Shown: piece after piece, positions 11,240 to 22,127 of the stretch
Layout: every line of letters starts with the position of its first letter
How positions within the stretch are numbered: the stretch's first letter is position 1
NCBI GenBank assembly: GCA_963989385.1
Contig: OZ022512.1
Location: 26,805,899-26,869,898 of the forward strand
Reading direction: 5' to 3'
DNA: 64,000 nucleotides
From: Ctena decussata
Taxonomy: Eukaryota; Mollusca; Bivalvia; Lucinida; Lucinidae
The notes under the pieces: model-generated
Seen by the model: the letters and a program-made list of their open reading frames with translations, nothing else
Databases searched by the model: none
Told to the model about the DNA's origin: nothing
Translations under genes and position numbers: made by a program

Positions 11240-14200
11240 GTAAGTCACTGTTTTTTTTTCTCTATATTCTTAAGTCGTCATATGATTGTTCCAAATTAAA
11301 ATTGTAAAAAATGGCTATTAGAAAAATCAAGACTTTTCTCCTTTATTTAAGATAAAAATTGTTCCTGAGAAACCTCTCCTCGAAGTACAGGAATAGCTGC
11401 TGCTGATGTCATCCTGACGTCAAATCCTTGTCTGCATGGCAGCCATGTAATACATATTTTGCAGCGAGCTATGCAGTCTCCACAATACATGTAAATACCG
11501 CCCGTGTTTGACTGAAGCCGACAACGGCAGAATAAGAGTTTGTCGGTATTTAACAAATCAAATCAATTTTATTGGTGTCCAGTCAAAAGACTGTCACTAG
11601 TCACATGTATACAACACAAAATACAATTACACTTGCAAACAGACCCTTGTACAAATATGTTATCAAGTTCTTAACCTATAATCATCAAATAACCTATAAC
11701 CATCAAATCAATCATTTAAGCATTTATGCTGGAAAGGATGTTCATAAGATGTTCATAAGATATGAGAAGGGCAAACCTGCAGAGCATCCTACACCAATGT
11801 GCAGTATGAACCGCAACTTTGCCCATTTAACGAGTTGCCTACCGTCAGACATCATCAGATATTATGGCGTATTCGACTGGTCATTTCGTGCTCCACGATT
11901 CTTAGAGTGAAGCACTTTTTCTATAGAAGAAAAAGTGCTTCACACTTAGATTCGTAAAGCACGCAACGACCAGTCGAATACGCCCAATTATTATTCTACC
12001 GTTGGCATCACCGGCGAAGTAGGCATGTTCATCAGTTTTAAAACCGCTTTGCCTTTGTTATTATGGATATTTTATTTTATTTTGTCACGTAAATTGGCGT
12101 GTGCGAAGACCCTGGTCAGTCTGTGTATCCGCACATACTGATTAGAGCCTTCTCTTTTTCCCATTAACAATCAACGACCCGTGAAACAGTATAGAGAACT
12201 GTTAAGAATGTGAGCAGGGTGCGGTAAAATGCAGACTAATTTGTTTTCACTATATGCCCCATATCATGTGACCCGAATCCGCTAGAGCCCCGGTAGCTCA
12301 GTAGGTTAAGCGCTAGCCAATTGATCTAGCCGTCTTGTGTTCGAGTCCCGCTGGAGGCAAAAATCTTTCCAAAGTGTAAACGGGGTTCCACAGAGCACAT
12401 AGCCTTTCATTATCATCCTCATCGTCCTGATATGACTGAAATACTGTTGAAAAGGACGTAAAATCGCAAGTCATCCGACCACCCATTTGATTCCGCTTAG
12501 CTCGTTGCATTGGTTTGATAAGTGATATCCCTCACGACTGTGTCGAGCCTTGATTACACCACAAGTGAGAAAGCCAAGTTCAACTTGCAGAAGGAGTCAA
12601 AGCTCGGTTTTCGTCCAAACTTGTTCAATATCAGTGTATTATTAGCGCGCCTTTGCGAAGCAAAGCAGAGCTTATGCTATACCCCCGGCGTCGTAGTCCG
12701 AGTATGCGTTAGCGTTAGCGTCAGCGTCCTCGTCGGCGTCCGTGATCAGGTTAACCAATGTTAACAATTGCGTTTAGCTCCATGTTTAACTCTGTATCTT
12801 AGAAACCACAGCAGCTACAATCATCATACTTGGTACATATATACATCCATATGACTGCAGCAGCTGCATGACACAATTGTATGTCCTTGACCTATATGTC
12901 ACGGTTGACTGACTTTGCCGTTTGGCACTGTTTTTAAGGCAAAATTTTTAGTTTTGATGAAACCTTTGACAGAAGAGACTTGATACTTGGTCAAATAGCA
13001 TATCCCTATAATTGCAGCAGCTGCAGAGCTACCATGCTGACACCTGTGCCCTTGACCTTTGTTCATGGTCCAGTGATTTTGTCTTATATTTCAAGCACTG
13101 TTTGATAGATTAACATCACAGCTGGCATAGTGGATAGGTCTGACATCCCGAATGACCTCATTTTATTTATAGATCACTGTGACCTATATTTCATGGTTCA
13201 GTGATTTTGCCTTGTGTCTCCAAAGCTGTTTATAGATTAACATCATATTTGGGAATTTGAGGTCACTCTAACATATATTTTATCATTCAGTGATTTGCTT
13301 CATATTTTAGGTGTATTTAGTATGTATTCATCATATACCTGGGATAATGGCTCAGTCTGACAATGCAGATGACCTGATATATTTGTAGGTCTTGGTGACT
13401 GTGAGAATCAGGCACCCATAAGGCGCGCTTTGTTGTCTTCTGACAACTCTTGTTTTTAAAAGAGCTGTAAACCTCGACCTTACAACTACAGAAAGAAAGA
13501 ACGACAGAAGGAATCGGTTCCTAATCAAGGTTCGAATGCTGGAAAAGGATTATTTCTATATCATGTTCTTATTTCATTTCAGTGCGAATCACGGCCCGTA
13601 ATCGGAATTCTATGAATGGTCAGTTTAAAGGATTCTTACTTCAAGCGAGGTCAAGAAACGTTAACGGACAGATTATGAACGTAGGAGAGTTCAGATATAT
13701 GAACGAAAATGTAAGATTTTTTGTTGTTTTATTATCATAGTGTTATTATTATTTAGATATTTATCTTTCAAGATCACTATCATTTTTGCTCATATTAACC
13801 TCTCATTTTGATCATTTTTCTCTAATTTTCCACTTAATAGCTTGAAATTTCGAGTTTGAAAAATTCCATCTGTAAAAAACTACGCATCGAAATGTCGGGT
13901 TTGATAAGTAATTTTTTGGTTTCAAACGCATAAATTTCAATCTTAGAACTCGAAATTTTGGATTCCACATTTCGGAATTCAGTTTCATAACTAGAGATTT
14001 TGGTTTCCGTCACTTGAAATGTCACTACGGGTCCATAACTTAGAAAATCATGAACCTGACAGTTTGGATGATTGAACTTTCGAAGCTATATTAAGACTAA
14101 GTTACAAATATATTGGACATGCACATGATAGGGTCGAGTCGGGTAACTTCGGACAGCAGGTAAATTCGGACATATCATTGAAAACAGTGAACATCCAGAT

Positions 14201-17200
14201 GAGACGGCTCATTATGAGCCGTCTCATCAGGATTTTCACTGTTTGCCCAGTTAATTTTGTTTCAATTCCCAACAACTGACATATAAAGGAAACAATGTCA
14301 CTTTCCGAATTTACCCGCTGTCCGAATTTATCCGACATTTTTAACCCAAATTTTGTGGCATTTAAAACCATGTAAGACAGGCACGAAGCACGAGGCCCGT
14401 AAAGTAACAATCGTGAAGATGTATTAGCAAGTAGTTTGGTTTTTACCAAGAGCACATGCTTTTCTTTTAATTTTACAGCCTGTACTAGTGCGGAGCTCGG
14501 GAAACCCTAATCTCGTTCGACCCGGTGGCGTCCTCACAGGCGGTATTGCTATGGGGCAGATCGGCCGATTTCCAGGCCAGACCTTTCCGGGACGAGGATT
14601 GCCCGGGACTATGAATAATATGATAAGCAGTATGAACGTGGTAGTTCAGAGGATGAACTGTCCCAGAGGATTCTCCGTGACACACACAGAAAATAGGCCA
14701 AAAAATGAAATCATGTTGAAGTGGTATCCACCTGTAGGATTTAACCAGCCTGTACAATTCATGTGAGTAATTTTGCTTTGAGCCACATCATAAGAAACTT
14801 TGACATTTAGTCAAATCTGGTACGCACTGTATTCCTGATTCACTTTTATTCCTTTGCTTTGCACGATTGAATTAAATTGGAAAAATGTGACAAGAGTTTT
14901 TTGCGGGTTTTTTTTTGCGCGTGCAAAATTATTCCATCTTGCGACAGCCTACCTTTATGCAACTAGTCTAATGCAACTCAGTTTAACTATCTGGTGCATG
15001 ATATGCTAGTCTTGCGCAGATGCTCTGCCTGATATTAGTAATAGTAACTTTTGCTTATACCGCAAAATACGTTGTATTATGACACAGCTCAAATTTTATT
15101 TATTGAGTCAGTCGTGTCCATTTTCTTTTCAACTAATTTCATTTATCAGTTCATTTCTTTGTTCTTTCTGTTACTTGCCTGTCCTTCTGTCCTCTTGATA
15201 AATTATTCACTTACACTATACCAATTTCATTTCTTGTCTTCACGACGACGTCGTAAAAATAGAAATAAAAATAAAACCTTATCTGTTGTATGTCCATTCC
15301 CTGTAGGAAAAAAAAAATCGGAAATTTTTCAGTTGACTATTGTGTGGTTATAGTAAATTTTTCAGTTGACTATGGTGTAGATTTTAGTCAGTCTGCATAT
15401 CTATGTGTATGTATATACCTCCATTATTTTTTAACAATTTAAAAAACGATGCATTTTTTTTACACATCCTGTTTGCGTTCGTGGCGAAACTTTTTCAAAA
15501 AGGGGTATACTCTTAAAGGAAAGAAAATTGGCCTTGAAAAGGGGAAACTCGTTCCTTTAAGATTAAACCCCACTGAGAAGGGAGACAAACATGAAACAAA
15601 TGGAATGGATTCCCCTGAAAGTTTATTCATTTACCTTAGCAATTATGATTTGTCTATTCCAGAGCGACAGTTGTCCGTGATTACAGAACATACTGGATGA
15701 ATCACAGATCTTTTACTCTCAGACCAAACAGACGTAAGTAGTTCTTTTGGATTTTAGGCTGTTATATAAGATAGGTTGGCGGCCCAGCAGACACATGGCA
15801 TTGAAAAGACGTCGCACTGATGACGATTACGTCGCATCGACGTAGTTCGGCGTCATGTGCCCGTTTGGAGAAGTCCGTCTGGTATTCGGTTCTCATTCTC
15901 ACGAGAGTTTAATGGTATCTCGTCATAAGTTAACCTGTCATATATATATGGCGCATGAACTTATGGTATCCAAGCTTGATAGAAAAGCTGCTGTGGCAAC
16001 CCAAAAAATATAAATTTCCCAGCTCTCCCTGCGAGAAATAAGTCAGTCCGACTGTTTGCAATAATTATTCTTTCTTTATTCTGTTTTCTGGTCAGGGCAT
16101 CGGTTGAAATCTACCAGTAAGACTAACTTTGAACAATTATGCTAGCAGCATTACCAGACGACTGCATCTGTATGCAAGCAAGTTATTAAATTCGGACCTT
16201 ATTATTATCATTATTATTATTATTATTATCATTATTATCGGTGCTTAAAAGCTTAAGCTGCCTGGAAGCATAAACATTAAAAGTTTTAAGGAAACACTTC
16301 ACTTTAAAGAAAATACACAAAAATATTAGTCAGATTGTCTGCATCATCTTTCTTGTAATAAACCTAAAAATATATACATTGACCATTTTATATCTTTTAT
16401 TTACTTTTTATACAGGACCACAAGCCTCTGCTCAAGTTGGTAAGTCTGTTTTTCTTTTAAGCCCAATCTAATCTTTTTCCCCTAAAATAACAAACCTAGG
16501 CTATAAGCTAAGGTGCAAAGACAGAGAACCTATTAATGAAAATGCATTGAACATTCGGGGCCAAGTTGTTCTAAAAATAGCGACGTCGTTAGTTAACAAG
16601 ACGTTAAAATTTCAAACATAGCAAGGGCCTACTCCCAAAAACACTGGTACTTTTTGCCGAAAAAATGAGGGTAGCTTTTGCACTGCAAGCTCCTCACATT
16701 TTCTAAGCAAAAAATATTAAGATACTTGATTTTATGGGTATCAGAATCCTTGATTAACGACTTCGTTAAGTAACGATGCTTTGAACAACTGGGTCCAGAT
16801 ATTTTAAAATATCGCTTTCTCACCTAGTTTTTGTTTTGTGCAATATTTTACTTGTAAAAAAGCTGAACCAAAAAAAAACTAGTTGAATTTACAAATGACA
16901 TAGATCCCCGTCTGTATCAGCATTATTTGATCTCTAGTCAATATGATATAAATTTTACAGACGTCAATTTTGTTGTGTGCATTTCTGGCGCTTTTAATTG
17001 CCTGGTGCGTCTGATCATGTTGTGCAATAAATTCAAAACTGCACTGTTAAAGAATCTCGTAGATTTTACGGTGAAAACCCTGCCAACTAACTGCCAAACC
17101 CTTTACCGTAAAATGTACCGGATGGTACCGTCACTTGTCTCATGGAAAAGTAAGGAGGAAAATTTCCAGGAACTGACACAATTCCAGCCCAAGACACCAT

Positions 17201-18535
17201 GTAGAAAAGACACAACACAAAATTAGTCACCACCAAAGTCAACACCAGCGGCAGCCATACGGCCGTTTCTCATGTAGGCGGTCAACGGTTGGTTGGTTGA
17301 TTTGATGTTTGACGGTAAACAACTAAGATCATGTCGGGACGGTCAGTTAACCTAACCACACTATTCCTGGGCAGGCTTAGACCTCCTAAGCGGTTAACTA
17401 GTACTAAGTGCACATACTTTCGCCAGTAACTGATAACTGCCCTTCTTGAATCAGCGGAAGGAGAAACGAAAGTATGTGGCCATACCGGGAATCGAACCCA
17501 GGACCTCTGACTTACGAGTCAGGTGCCCTACCGATTGCGCTACCCGGCCCGGCTGCGGTCAACGGGCTAGCCTGAACATCACAATTAATATATCAATAAC
17601 AGACATAGCAACTAACAACACATAAAACAAAAAAAAAACTTGCTTTTATTTAGCATTTGATTTCTTCATTGACTATATTGTTATTTAGAAATAAAATCAA
17701 AGCAAGTTTTTATGTCATACAGTCACTTCCCATATTAAAACCGTTACGTAACTACCTCGTATTTTTACGGTAAAGGGGCTGTCAGCCAGTTGCTATGTCC
17801 TTTACCGTGAAATCTACGGGATTTTTACAGTGGACGAAAAAGCAACCATTCATATATGAATGGTTTAAACAGGATATTAGCAGTGTCTTCTCAGGTTTTT
17901 ATATTATTATTATTATTTCTGTATACATGTATTATAAAACATGTTGGATATGAATTTAGCGAAAAGCGTCATTCGATTCCAAATATTATACAATTATTGA
18001 CCTTTGTTGAGGTGAATATGCAGTTTTATTGACCTGCAAACATCATATTGACCGACGCGAAGCGGAGGTCAATATGTTATGTTTGCAGGTCAATAAAACT
18101 GCATATTCACCGAAATAAAGGTCAACAATTGTTTTATTATATGACAATTCTAAATTCAGTTTCTTTAGATATTTAGGATGGTACTACATGGTATTATCTC
18201 GCGACGTTACGCCATTAACATTAACGTAAATCAGACGTTACGTCACGAAAATACTATGACGTCAGCGTAAAAGTAATATTCACTGACAGGCCGGTGAATA
18301 TCACAAAATATTGACCGGCACGTGACGTCAAAGCAGCCAATGAAATTGCGTGTTACATCTTGGTCATATAATAACAGTAATTATTGCCTTCAGTATTTGG
18401 AGGACACTCTTTATTGACTTCAATTGTATATTTATTTCAGCCCAGACAATGAGATGGAACAGCGCCACCAGAGCCACTTCCGGTCTCGTCGTTTTCTTCA
18501 CCACCCTGTCATGTTTGTTACTTGTATTGCTTTAG
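11020..18535 (+). CDS. Secreted, probably GPI-anchored Reeler-domain protein (complete, 6 exons)
   Basis: Joined exons 11020-11239, 13583-13710, 14479-14762, 15663-15733, 16416-16439 and 18441-18535 give 822 nt, that is 273 residues plus stop. All introns are GT-AG (phases 1, 0, 2, 1, 1). Residues 1-17 form a hydrophobic signal peptide ending GGVNS. HSYGADLQAC-x2-M-x2-GH (18-34) is the classic start of a Reeler domain; VRITARN and GFLLQAR (exon 2), C177, LKWYPP (196-201) and ATVVRDYRTYW (exon 4) follow in Reeler order. Residues 117-175 are an unusual Gly/Pro/Met-rich insertion inside the domain. The last 19 residues (LVVFFTT...LLLVLL) are hydrophobic with no charged tail after a Ser/Thr/Gly stretch, which suggests GPI attachment; a single membrane helix is the alternative. 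Reeler proteins occur in insect 'defense protein' and noduler-type immune factors and in ferric-chelate reductase-like proteins, so an extracellular or immune role is possible, but no ligand is shown. The start is the only Met preceding the signal peptide. Confidence 0.9.
11866..11984. repeat. 119-bp hairpin in Reeler intron 1
   Basis: GGCGTATTCGACTGGTC... is inverted as ...GACCAGTCGAATACGCC, with an inner perfect stem GAAGCACTTTTTCT/AGAAAAAGTGCTTC. Confidence 0.85.
12284..12482 (+). mobile_element. tRNA-derived SINE (family A), best copy
   Basis: The tRNA head CCCCGGTAGCTCAGTAGGTT (A box) and GTGTTCGAGTCCC (B box) is followed by the body GTAAACGGGGTTCCACAG, TTTCATTATCATCCTC and GAAATACTGTTGAAAAGGAC. 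Used here as the reference for the split copy at 28.4/30.9 kb. Acceptor-stem pairing is poor, so it is not a tRNA gene. Confidence 0.8.
12641..13457 (+). mobile_element. HINE-like element with internal repeats
   Basis: Starts ATTAGCGCGCCTTTGCGAAG with a GCGTTAGCGTCAGCGTC microsatellite; internal repeats of 'GATAGATTAACATCA' and 'TATTTCATGGTTCAGTGATT'. Ends AAGGCGCGCTTTGTTGTCTT, a small hairpin and CTCTTGTT. The 5' word GCGCGCC is inverted near the 3' end. In Reeler intron 1. Confidence 0.7.
13583..13710 (+). CDS. Reeler gene exon 2
   Basis: A TTTCATTTCAG acceptor and a GTAAGA donor bound 128 nt. Joined in phase 1 it encodes VRITARNRNSMNGQFKGFLL..., the central beta-strands of the Reeler domain (residues 74-116). 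This exon is too short for ordinary ORF detection; it was found by matching splice phase and domain order. Confidence 0.88.
14138..14338. repeat. Palindromic MITE with nested hairpin, Reeler intron 2
   Basis: Inverted ends TCGGGTAACTTCGGACAGCA and TGTCCGAATTTATCCGA. Within it 14181-14244 is the AACAGTG hairpin with stem GATGAGACGGCTCAT. Confidence 0.75.
14479..14762 (+). CDS. Reeler gene exon 3 (Gly/Pro/Met-rich insertion)
   Basis: The acceptor TTTTAATTTTACAG and donor GTGAGT bound 284 nt (residues 117-210). The first 59 residues are rich in Gly, Pro, Arg and Met (for example GRFPGQTFPGRGLPG). The rest returns to Reeler consensus with C177, a Thr/His strand and W198 in LKWYPP. Confidence 0.88.
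15490..15635. repeat. MITE of the 'GGGTACACTTTCAGGGG' family
   Basis: Ends GATTCCCCTGAAAGTTTATTC, the inverse of the family start, and holds CTTAAAGGAAAGAAAATTGG as in other copies. It lies just upstream of Reeler exon 4. Confidence 0.6.
15663..15733 (+). CDS. Reeler gene exon 4 (end of Reeler domain)
   Basis: 71 nt between TTTGTCTATTCCAG and GTAAGT. Encodes ATVVRDYRTYWMNHRSFTLR, matching the conserved 'ATVV...FW' final strand of Reeler domains. The preceding phase-2 codon is completed as Ile. Confidence 0.88.
15783..15866. repeat. 'CAGCAGGCACATGACGT' MITE, copy 2
   Basis: CCCAGCAGACACATGGCATT to CGTCATGTGCCCG; shortened interior. In Reeler intron 4. Confidence 0.7.
16200..16240 (+). repeat. 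(ATT)n microsatellite
   Basis: ATTATTATCATTATTATT-type run in Reeler intron 4. Confidence 0.8.
16416..16439 (+). CDS. Reeler gene exon 5 (24-nt microexon)
   Basis: TACAG acceptor and GTAAGT donor enclose only 24 nt, encoding PQASAQV between the Reeler domain and the C-terminal tail. Skipping it keeps the frame because 24 is divisible by three, so it may be alternatively spliced. It is supported by both consensus borders and phase agreement on both sides. Confidence 0.75.
16557..16796. repeat. 'GGGCCCAGTTGTTCAAAGC' MITE, copy 2
   Basis: GGGGCCAAGTTGTTCTAAA to GATGCTTTGAACAACTGGG. Interior TTTTGCACTGCAAGCTCCTC matches sister copies. In Reeler intron 5. Confidence 0.75.
16868..17005 (-). repeat. 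Dispersed repeat B, third copy
   Basis: GATCTCTAGTCAATATGATA and GACGTCAATTTTGTTGTGTG match the inverse of 3612-3812. Confidence 0.6.
17289..17554 (-). mobile_element. tRNA-derived SINE with intact 11-bp TSD
   Basis: On the minus strand: GCCGGGTAGCGCAATCGGTA (A box), anticodon-like CTGACTCGTAAGTCAG, GGGTTCGATTCCC (B box), then a body containing CACATACTTTCGTTTCTCCT and an (AACC)n tail. GCGGTCAACGG occurs at 17278-17288 and 17555-17565, a perfect target duplication. The anticodon loop is one base short and the element extends about 190 bases past the head, so it is a SINE and not a tRNA. Confidence 0.92.
17986..18374. repeat. Hairpin-headed element with TGACGTCA-like words
   Basis: A near-perfect palindrome (17990-18142) with a loop near GACGCGAAGCGGAGGTC is followed by about 230 bases rich in GACGTCA/ACGTCAC words and ending TCATATAATAAC. 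Same architecture at 24958-25290 and 53930-54236. It ends about 65 bases before Reeler exon 6. Confidence 0.65.
18441..18535 (+). CDS. Reeler gene exon 6 (C-terminal hydrophobic tail, stop)
   Basis: The acceptor TATTTATTTCAG is followed by 95 nt ending in TAG at 18533-18535. Encodes a short Asn/Ser/Thr/Arg stretch and then the hydrophobic tail LVVFFTTLSCLLLVLL, typical of a GPI-anchor signal. Confidence 0.88.
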
Positions 18536-18540
18536 ACTAC

Positions 18541-18546
18541 AATAAA
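18541..18546 (+). promoter_or_regulatory. Candidate polyadenylation signal AATAAA of the Reeler gene
   Basis: AATAAA starts only six bases after the stop codon. A second AATAAA at 18754-18759 is a more usual distance and may be the one mainly used; the choice cannot be made from sequence. Confidence 0.5.
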
Positions 18547-18759
18547 ATATGGAACAAGTAAATCATGGAACACCCAGCTGACACTTAACATTAAAAAAAA
18601 CATCTTGCCAATGTCGATAAAATGTATCGACTTTGATACGATGTTCTTTCAATGTTGGTTTCCTCGAGGGCATCTTTTCTCAAATGACAGAACACTGAAA
18701 CAGTCTGTGAATAAGAGAATGGACAACAATTGAATGAAATAAAAAAATGAAACAATAAA

Positions 18760-19150
18760 GAAATAGTTACATTGCCAGACCAAAAATCAGATAAATTGCT
18801 AGACGCCGGAGTTAAAGATTTTTGTGAAGGATATATAGTATACAGAGTTAAATGATTGACTAGACTGGAGTAGACTAGAGACTTGAAAGAAGCATAAGAT
18901 TGGGTTTAAAGTTGTACGAACTATTCAGCAGCTTCGGCTCCGTTTTCAGCTGAAGTGTCGAGAAGAGAATCCATTTTACAAACTGAGCTGCTATTTTTAA
19001 TTCATAGCTGAATCTTGGTCTTGGTATCTAAAAGAAATCTCACTCACGATGAAATAGGTTTCAGAGTAACCAGACTTTTCATAAATTTGTATTGACATAC
19101 GATGGTACTTTGAGAGATCAATGTTTGATACAGCGGTTCTTTTTAAAGTC
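18760..19150. other. No gene seen
   Basis: Unremarkable AT-rich sequence downstream of the Reeler gene. Confidence 0.4.
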
Positions 19151-19153
19151 CAT

Positions 19154-19204
19154 ATTAACCCCGGTGTTAGCCATACACTTTATATGGGCTAAACACGGGG
19201 TTAT
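19154..19204. repeat. Short hairpin TTAACCCCGGTGTTAGCC
   Basis: TTAACCCCGGTGTTAGCC is inverted as GGCTAAACACGGGGTTA around a 16-base loop. Confidence 0.75.
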
Positions 19205-19279
19205 CGTAAACTAGGTTTGAGCAATTGCCCAATGTTTTGTTTCCTTAAAGTCGCCTCAATTGATGATCACAAAATATAT

Positions 19280-19490
19280 TTAAAGCAGAATATTACCGTG
19301 AAAAATCCCTTTATTAAGACTACCTTTCCGACTGCCTAAAAGTGGCCTCGTTAGTGAGGTGGTCTTACTATTGAATATAAAATCATAAGAGTAATACCAT
19401 TTTAGACTGGCAAAGACCGGTCTTAATTACGAAGTGGTCTAAATTTCGAGTGGTCATAATAGCAAGATTTTACTGTAATAATATAAGAAT
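19280..19490. repeat. Possible MITE with CAGTAAAATC-type ends
   Basis: TTACCGTGAAAAATCCC at the left and AGATTTTACTGTAATAA at the right are roughly inverted, with CGTTAGTGAGGTGGTCTTA and ACGAAGTGGTCTAAATTTCG between. Diverged. Confidence 0.4.
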
Positions 19491-19795
19491 GATACAAGAT
19501 TATGTAACAAAAATCATCAGCACCCGACCCCTCCCCCACTCCCTGGCCCTTTTTTCTGGCTCAAACGTAGACACAAGAGAAGGGGTAACTGATATCAGCT
19601 CCGGGAAAATGCACATCAATAGCAAGAAGATGGTGATCATTTCATTTTCTCTGATTGACTTGAATCGAACCAACAGTTTGAATGACAGTCGGTTAGAACT
19701 TTACCATGTATACTTATATAACTCTAACCAATCATCTTTATATAGTTATGCTTTGTTTTTCTGCTTGTATTTTACTTTTTGTATTTTATACCCAC

Positions 19796-19796
<1 letters not shown>

Positions 19797-19839
<43 letters not shown>
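19797..19839 (+). repeat. (GA)n microsatellite, about 21 units
   Basis: Uninterrupted AG dinucleotides. ORFs crossing it encode poly-Arg/Glu or Ser/Leu and are not genes. Confidence 0.95.
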
Positions 19840-19841
<2 letters not shown>

Positions 19842-20235
19842 CTCATTGAGACGTCTTACCCAGTTATACTTTCTTTCGCAAACTTTAGTTCTAACTTGTG
19901 TGCACACAGATACAACTTCTTTTTTTTTTCTTTTTTTTTTTGTTTGTTTGTTTGCCATTTTGCACAAATTGCAACAGTGTTCGTGACTAACTTTTGCTGC
20001 CCCGAACAACGGAACCCCTCCAATTTTGGAGGCTTCTCTTTCAAATTTTCTCCTCCAATTCTTTCTTTAAAAATCTCCAGCTGAAGTGGGAGACATCGTT
20101 CTGGGTGAAAATGGCCTTCCCTTGAAGTATTTTCGTTCATCTATGGCTGTGTATTCTTACAATATTTTACTAGCTAAAATTTTAACTCTCAACGCGCAAA
20201 AAATAAATAAAATAAACAAATAAATAAATAAATAA

Positions 20236-20930
20236 ACAAGAGGGCCATGATGGCCCTGGATCGCTCACCTGAGTATCGTGTGAACCAAGAATATTCGAAT
20301 TATCTTACTAACCTTGGTGTAAAATAGGCCAAGGTCATCCCGGGGTTATAATATGAACAAACTATGATGGGCCCGAGTCCCCAATGCTACAAACCAAACT
20401 TTATTGAAATTGGCCCATCAGAAGATCTTTTAAGTGATCTCCTTTTTAACATTGAAAAATGAAGTCTATTGTGAAACAATTTTTTTCAATGATTTGACCT
20501 AGTGACCTAGTTTACGAACTGACATGACCCGTGTTTAAACTTAACCTCTACGATGTCCACACGTACGACAGACAGAGTTTCACAAAGATTCAATAGAAAA
20601 TGAAGCGTTTATTGTGTACCTTAGGTTTTTCTAAGATTTAACCTATTAACCTAGGTTTTGACTCAACATGACCCAGTTTCGAATCTGGCTTAAATTTCAC
20701 GGAGATAAACATTCTGAGAAAGTTTCATGAAGATTGGGTCAAAACTGTGTCCTCGAGAGTTTACACAAGGTTTTTCTAAGGTCTAACCTAGTTACTTAGT
20801 TTTTGACCAGACATGATCCAGTTTCAAACTTGGTCTAGATTTCAAAAAAGATAAACATTCTGACAAAGTTTCATGAATATCGGATCAGAACTGTGCCCTC
20901 TAGAATGTACACACAGTTTTTCTAAAATTT
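20236..20930 (-). mobile_element. HINE-like tandem-array element, minus orientation
   Basis: Read on the minus strand it ends GCTCAGGTGAGCGATCCAGG, hairpin GGGCCATCATGGCCC, TCTTGTT. Internal units carry AAAACTAGGTCACTAGGTC-like words and 'TGAAACTTTGTCAGAATG', as in the 46.8-50.3 kb array. An (AAAT)n run lies just outside at 20195-20236. Confidence 0.75.
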
Positions 20931-21500
20931 ATTTTAATTGAAACTTTTTATTAATTCCTTTAGAAATAAAATGATTCAGATAAAAGAAATGCACCTCTGG
21001 AGTAATATATGCTAGTGATCTAAACATAAAAAAACTGCAAAATTATATTTTATCATTATTTTTTATCATTATTTTTTTTTTTCATGTTTGTAGTCAAACT
21101 AACTCTGTTACATTTTATCTCTTTTTTTTCCTTTGCTTATATTTCGATACAGTTTGTAATTTTGTAATGGTGTTTGCTTTGTATGATCTTTATATCAACT
21201 GAATGAATGTTTTATAAACAGGAAAAATTGAAATAATGTAACATACAAAGGAAGCTACCATTATATTATACTAAAACATGATAGACTTGTAAATCTAGGG
21301 ATGACTAAAGCAGTTATCAGACCATAATTCAGTAACAGGGTAACAGACCTAATAATGAATAATAACAATAATGAATATAATATAACTACGAACTTGAAAG
21401 GATGGTTATTCTTTTAGTAACTACTAATATGGCCTGCGACACGAGAAACGTCTTACAGGATGTGGGAATTGTGGAATCTCAGACTAGTCTGGGCACCTAC
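20930..21500. other. AT-rich spacer, no gene
   Basis: Short A and T runs and TTTATCATTATTTTT repeats; nothing assignable. Confidence 0.4.
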
Positions 21501-21501
21501 C

Positions 21502-21606
21502 CACTGGGCACACAATGTTGAATCAACATTGATTCAAAGTTGATTCAACGTCATGACGTTGAATTAACGTTGAATCAGTGTTGATTCAACGTTGTGTGCC
21601 TGCTGT
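21502..21606. repeat. 'GGGCACACAACGTTGAATCAA' MITE
   Basis: Inverted ends CTGGGCACACAATGTTGAAT and GTTGTGTGCCTGCTG; interior is alternating GTTGAATCAAC. Shares end words with the CAGCAGGCAC family. Confidence 0.8.
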
Positions 21607-21711
21607 GTATCTCCTAACAGAGAAATGTGAACCGCAAGAATCTACAACAGGGTCCGCACATGTGGAGTCTGGTTTGGTCATACAAATTTTAGAAGGTAAT
21701 TGTTATTCTTT

Positions 21712-21920
21712 AAGGTAAATATGGGTACACCGCCATGTTTTCCCACCAGTTTTACAAAGGGAAACAAATTTTGTAACGTCTTGTTTACTTCCCTAGCCAA
21801 CGAAGCCTTTCCAAAATGGGATCTACTCTTCAAAACAGTATTAGTTGCTCATAGAGAACGGGATTGGGAAGCGAGATAAAAATGAAATTGGAGGAATTTT
21901 TTCCTCTGAAAGTGTATCCA
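21712..21920. repeat. MITE of the 'GGGTACACTTTCAGGGG' family
   Basis: ATGGGTACACCGCCATGTTTT to CCTCTGAAAGTGTATCCATT, inverted ends. Confidence 0.65.
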
Positions 21921-22127
21921 TTAACTTAAATTGTGGCATGCGTATACATTGATCCCTGTGCGCTGGCTGGTCTGGGCATGCTCAATTCCCACATTTTCTC
22001 AGGACAAAATTCATATAACAAGTATTTTTATATTTTATTATCTTTTGTTCAAGAGTATTTTATAAATAAATTGCATTTGAAAAAATATGTTTAATTCTTC
22101 CTCTAGACTTTTCTTCCCCTTTTCCTC

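Noticed and set aside
12284..12360. tRNA gene with A and B boxes
   Set aside because: Head of SINE family A; body shared with other copies and no proper acceptor stem.
14485..14757. Minus-strand ORF
   Set aside because: Shadow of Reeler exon 3, whose plus frame has domain support and splice sites.
17470..17555. Minus-strand tRNA gene (Thr-like, CGT)
   Set aside because: The anticodon loop is one base short, the acceptor stem pairs poorly, and the sequence continues into a SINE body with tail and 11-bp TSD.
19450..20140. Overlapping ORFs on both strands
   Set aside because: Produced by the (GA)n microsatellite and T runs.
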